Shown: one piece after another, positions 7,345-8,396 of the stretch | Numbering within the stretch: position 1 is the stretch's first letter | How the letters are laid out: the number at the start of each line of letters is the position of its first letter | Source: Christiangramia sp. | GTDB lineage: Bacteria; Bacteroidota; Bacteroidia; Flavobacteriales; Flavobacteriaceae | Length of the DNA stretch: 8,396 nucleotides | Direction: 5' to 3' | NCBI GenBank assembly: GCA_024635735.1 | Contig: JAGXII010000147.1 | Span: 1 to 8,396 of the forward strand | The notes under the pieces: generated by a model | What the model saw: only the letters and a program-made list of their open reading frames with translations | What the model was told of the DNA's origin: nothing | The model's database searches: none | Made by a program: the position numbers and the translations under genes

Positions 7345-7731
7345 TTAAATCTGGTTGATCACATTTTTTAGCTTATCCCCAATTTCTGAGGCGATTTTCT
7401 CCAAATCCTTATTTTTTACTGCTTGCATTGATGCCATCGGGTTTACTGCTGCTACTTCTATTTGTCCATTTTCTAATTCCTGAACAATTACATTGCAAGG
7501 TAACATAGTACCAATTTTATCTTCGGCCTTTAAAGCCTTATGTGCATAAGGAGCATTGCAGGCGCCCAGAATTTGATATTTTTTAAAGTCAACATCAAGT
7601 TTTTTCTTCAGGGTTTCTGTTACATTTATCTCTGTTAATACACCAAAGCCCTCCTTTTCCAGTTCATTGGTAACTGTTTTAATCACCTCATCAAATTCAC
7701 CTTTTACTGTTTTTGCAAAATAGTACTCCAT
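7345..7731 (-). CDS. DUF302-domain protein
   Basis: Small cytoplasmic protein of 128 aa consisting of one DUF302 domain, with no signal peptide or membrane helix. Family marks: the opening EYYFAKTVKGEFDEVIKTVTNEL, the central LGACNAPYAHKALKAEDKIGTMLPCNVIVQE (about 55-85) with cysteines C58 and C79, and the ending VAAVNPMASM. The LPCNVVV segment and the following acidic dimer strand are the most conserved part. The fold is known from structural genomics, but no reaction is established. DUF302 genes are often near metal or redox stress genes; here the convergent neighbour is a TerC exporter, which is only suggestive. The gene lies between two tRNA relics, so it may have arrived as cargo at the tRNA. 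A 14-bp inverted repeat sits about 60 nt upstream of its start. The stop is followed by a small hairpin, TAAGAT/ATCTTA (7315-7330). Confidence 0.88.
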   Translation of the reverse strand: MEYYFAKTVKGEFDEVIKTVTNELEKEGFGVLTEINVTETLKKKLDVDFKKYQILGACNAPYAHKALKAEDKIGTMLPCNVIVQELENGQIEVAAVNPMASMQAVKNKDLEKIASEIGDKLKNVINQI

Positions 7732-7789
7732 AATTCACTTTTTTCATTTAAAATCTTGATAAAGATAAGGCTATTAGAATAATCTTTTA

Positions 7790-7803
7790 GTAACGATTGT
7801 TAC
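7790..7803. promoter_or_regulatory. Candidate operator GTAAC-n4-GTTAC upstream of DUF302
   Basis: GTAACGATTGTTAC is a perfect 5-bp-arm inverted repeat with a 4-nt centre, overlapping a second palindrome ATTGTTACAAT (7796-7806). It is 59-72 nt before the DUF302 start, a normal place for an activator or repressor site. No promoter element of the Bacteroidota type is clear beside it, and the binding protein is unknown. Confidence 0.35.
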
Positions 7804-7845
7804 AATAAGAGAATGTATATCCGTTTTTAGTCGTAATAGTTATCT

Positions 7846-7873
7846 CGTCACCCTGAATTTATTTCAGGGTCTC
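7846..7873 (+). repeat. REP-like palindrome, copy A
   Basis: Hairpin with arms ACCCTGAA (7850-7857) and TTCAGGGT (7863-7870), loop TTTAT, flanked by CGTC and CTC. The design (GTCA, CTGAA, loop, TTCAG, GTCTC) is of the kind dispersed through many Bacteroidota genomes as short intergenic repeats; that is my recollection and was not searched. It is the partner of copy B in opposite orientation. Confidence 0.7.
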
Positions 7874-7903
7874 AATTTATAATGAGGATTTATAGTGTTT
7901 TAA

Positions 7904-7927
7904 GATTCTGAAACAAGTTCAGAATGA
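7904..7927 (-). repeat. REP-like palindrome, copy B (inverted)
   Basis: Hairpin with arms ATTCTGAA (7905-7912) and TTCAGAAT (7918-7925), loop ACAAG. Read on the minus strand it aligns with copy A across flanks, arms and loop length. Two arm positions differ (CC in A, TT in B), and the opposite arm changes to match (GG to AA), so both hairpins are perfect. Confidence 0.65.
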
Positions 7928-7982
7928 AGCACTTTAATTTAGGAACTCAATTCACCGAAGTTTAAACAGTGTTATAAAATAA

Positions 7983-8012
7983 AAAAAATCCCTCCTAGTG
8001 AGTTAGGAGGGA
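7983..8012 (-). terminator. Intrinsic terminator, copy behind GIY-YIG gene
   Basis: Stem TCCCTCCTA (7989-7997) with TAGGAGGGA (8004-8012), loop GTGAGT, followed on the minus strand by a run of T. It now ends the GIY-YIG transcript, having presumably been the terminator of the tRNA whose remains adjoin it. Confidence 0.85.
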
Positions 8013-8039
8013 AGTGTAGCGAGACCGAGATTTGAACTC
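7983..8039 (-). repeat. Direct repeat copy 1: terminator plus tRNA 3' end
   Basis: These 57 bases are identical to 8321-8377 (offset 338). The repeat begins with the A-run, covers the terminator hairpin and the tRNA acceptor strand, and stops within the 3' part of the T-arm. The identity ends abruptly at 8039: TGG here against GGG in the intact copy. Confidence 0.95.
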
Positions 8040-8052
8040 TGGCGGATATGAA
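8017..8052 (-). pseudogene. tRNA(CAT) relic behind the GIY-YIG gene
   Basis: Acceptor strand AGCGAGA (8018-8024), T-stem and T-loop ATTTGAA (8030-8036) are identical to the edge tRNA. Then the T-stem is altered (CTCTG for CTCGG) and about 5 nt are missing. CGGATATGAA (8043-8052) still resembles the anticodon arm CGGGTTATGAA of the intact gene. The rest is unrecognisable and runs into the GIY-YIG stop at 8058. It cannot fold as a tRNA. Confidence 0.75.
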
Positions 8053-8057
8053 TCCTG

Positions 8058-8318
8058 CTATAGATAAAGCGGAAGAATTTCCTTTCTAATTTGAAGCCTT
8101 CCCTGACCGGATTTTAAAAATTTCTCCCTGGTCATCGCGTCTTTTTTAGAATTATGAAATTCAGTTAATACCACAATCCAGGGCCGGTATTTCACTGTGT
8201 AACCTTTATTAGCGAAATGATTATGAGAATAAAATCTTTGGATCAAAGAGGAAGTGTATCCGATATAAATTTTATCGAATTTTTTAGAATAGAGCACATA
8301 GGTGACAAATTCCTGCAT
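8058..8318 (-). CDS. Small GIY-YIG nuclease-domain protein
   Basis: Stand-alone GIY-YIG endonuclease domain of 86 aa, of the short UvrC-N/YhbQ-like type. YVL (7-9) and YIG (18-20) form the signature. The catalytic arginine is probably R28 (SLIQRFYSHN) and the metal-binding glutamate E65 (MTREKFLKSGQGR), so all key residues seem intact and the protein may be an active nickase or nuclease. Its target is unknown. The ATG at 8318 is only 2 nt beyond the T-run of the tRNA terminator, so there is no room for a separate promoter. Expression would need read-through from the tRNA, or a start site inside it. The frame stays open upstream through the tRNA 3' half to the window edge, but no ATG, GTG or TTG occurs there, so 8318 is the start. 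The gene is flanked on both sides by the same 57-bp terminator and tRNA end, making a unit of 338 bp. Confidence 0.85.
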   Translation of the reverse strand: MQEFVTYVLYSKKFDKIYIGYTSSLIQRFYSHNHFANKGYTVKYRPWIVVLTEFHNSKKDAMTREKFLKSGQGRLQIRKEILPLYL

Positions 8319-8320
8319 AT

Positions 8321-8350
8321 AAAAAATCCCTCCTAGTGAGTTAGGAGGGA
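8321..8350 (-). terminator. Intrinsic terminator of the tRNA gene
   Basis: Stem TCCCTCCTA (8327-8335) with TAGGAGGGA (8342-8350), loop GTGAGT, then T6 on the minus strand. It lies 4 nt beyond the tRNA discriminator base. Confidence 0.9.
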
Positions 8351-8377
8351 AGTGTAGCGAGACCGAGATTTGAACTC
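8321..8377 (-). repeat. Direct repeat copy 2: terminator plus tRNA 3' end (intact side)
   Basis: Identical to 7983-8039 over 57 bp. In this copy the tRNA continues intact past the repeat boundary, which lies in the 3' strand of the T-stem as read on the plus strand. Confidence 0.95.
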
Positions 8378-8396
8378 GGGACCTCCGGGTTATGAA
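8355..8396 (-). tRNA. tRNA with anticodon CAT (Met, or Ile if lysidine-modified), 3' half only
   Basis: Read on the minus strand: anticodon loop TTCATAA with CAT at 8394-8392, stem half CCCGG, variable loop AGGTC, T-stem CCGAG/CTCGG with loop TTCGAAT replaced here by TTCAAAT (8374-8368), acceptor strand TCTCGCT (8362-8356) and discriminator A at 8355. CCA is not encoded. The window ends exactly at the anticodon loop, so the 5' half, and with it the choice between elongator Met, initiator Met and Ile2, cannot be seen. Confidence 0.88.

Noticed and set aside
8017..8052. A second working tRNA gene
   Set aside because: The T-stem is mismatched, bases are missing before the anticodon arm, and no 5' half is present.
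7983..8377. CRISPR array
   Set aside because: Only two copies of the repeat exist, the spacer between them is a full gene, and the repeat is explained as a tRNA end plus terminator.

Overview
The window looks like a chromosomal segment of a marine-type Bacteroidota, most likely a flavobacterium. It is AT-rich, has little Shine-Dalgarno signal, and uses signal peptides ending in FGQ. The gene families also fit: an Mla-type ABC/MCE pair, a DUF4468-like secreted protein, a TerC/Alx membrane protein, DUF302, and a small GIY-YIG protein beside a tRNA. This placement is inferred from style and gene content, not from a marker gene.

Layout. Positions 1-1458 (+) hold the end of an ABC ATPase followed 2 nt later by an MCE/MlaD-like protein, the tail of a lipid-transport operon whose permease should lie upstream. 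A convergent aldo/keto reductase (1485-2432, -) follows. Positions 2595-2980 (+) carry a broken gene for a small SPW-repeat membrane protein, with an in-frame TGA where TGG is expected and at least one frameshift. Behind it is a secreted DUF4468-like protein (3000-3572, +). This meets, tail to tail, a minus-strand pair: a membrane-anchored SDR oxidoreductase (4919-5908) and a GH63/MGH1-like glycosidase (3576-4880). A 362-bp intergenic region with a 9-bp inverted repeat separates the SDR from a TerC-family metal exporter (6271-7233, +).

The right end is the most interesting part. At the edge is the 3' half of a tRNA with anticodon CAT (8355-8396, -) followed by a strong terminator. Two nt past the terminator T-run begins an 86-aa GIY-YIG nuclease gene (8058-8318, -). 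Behind that gene comes a second copy of the terminator plus tRNA 3' end: 57 bp identical at an offset of 338 bp, after which the tRNA body decays. Further on are a pair of inverted REP-like hairpins and a DUF302 gene. Just behind the TerC stop is a third, much more eroded terminator plus tRNA 3' end. Read from right to left this is an intact tRNA followed by two relics of increasing age, with cargo between them. The pattern fits repeated insertion at, or duplication of, the 3' end of a tRNA gene, possibly linked to the GIY-YIG endonuclease.
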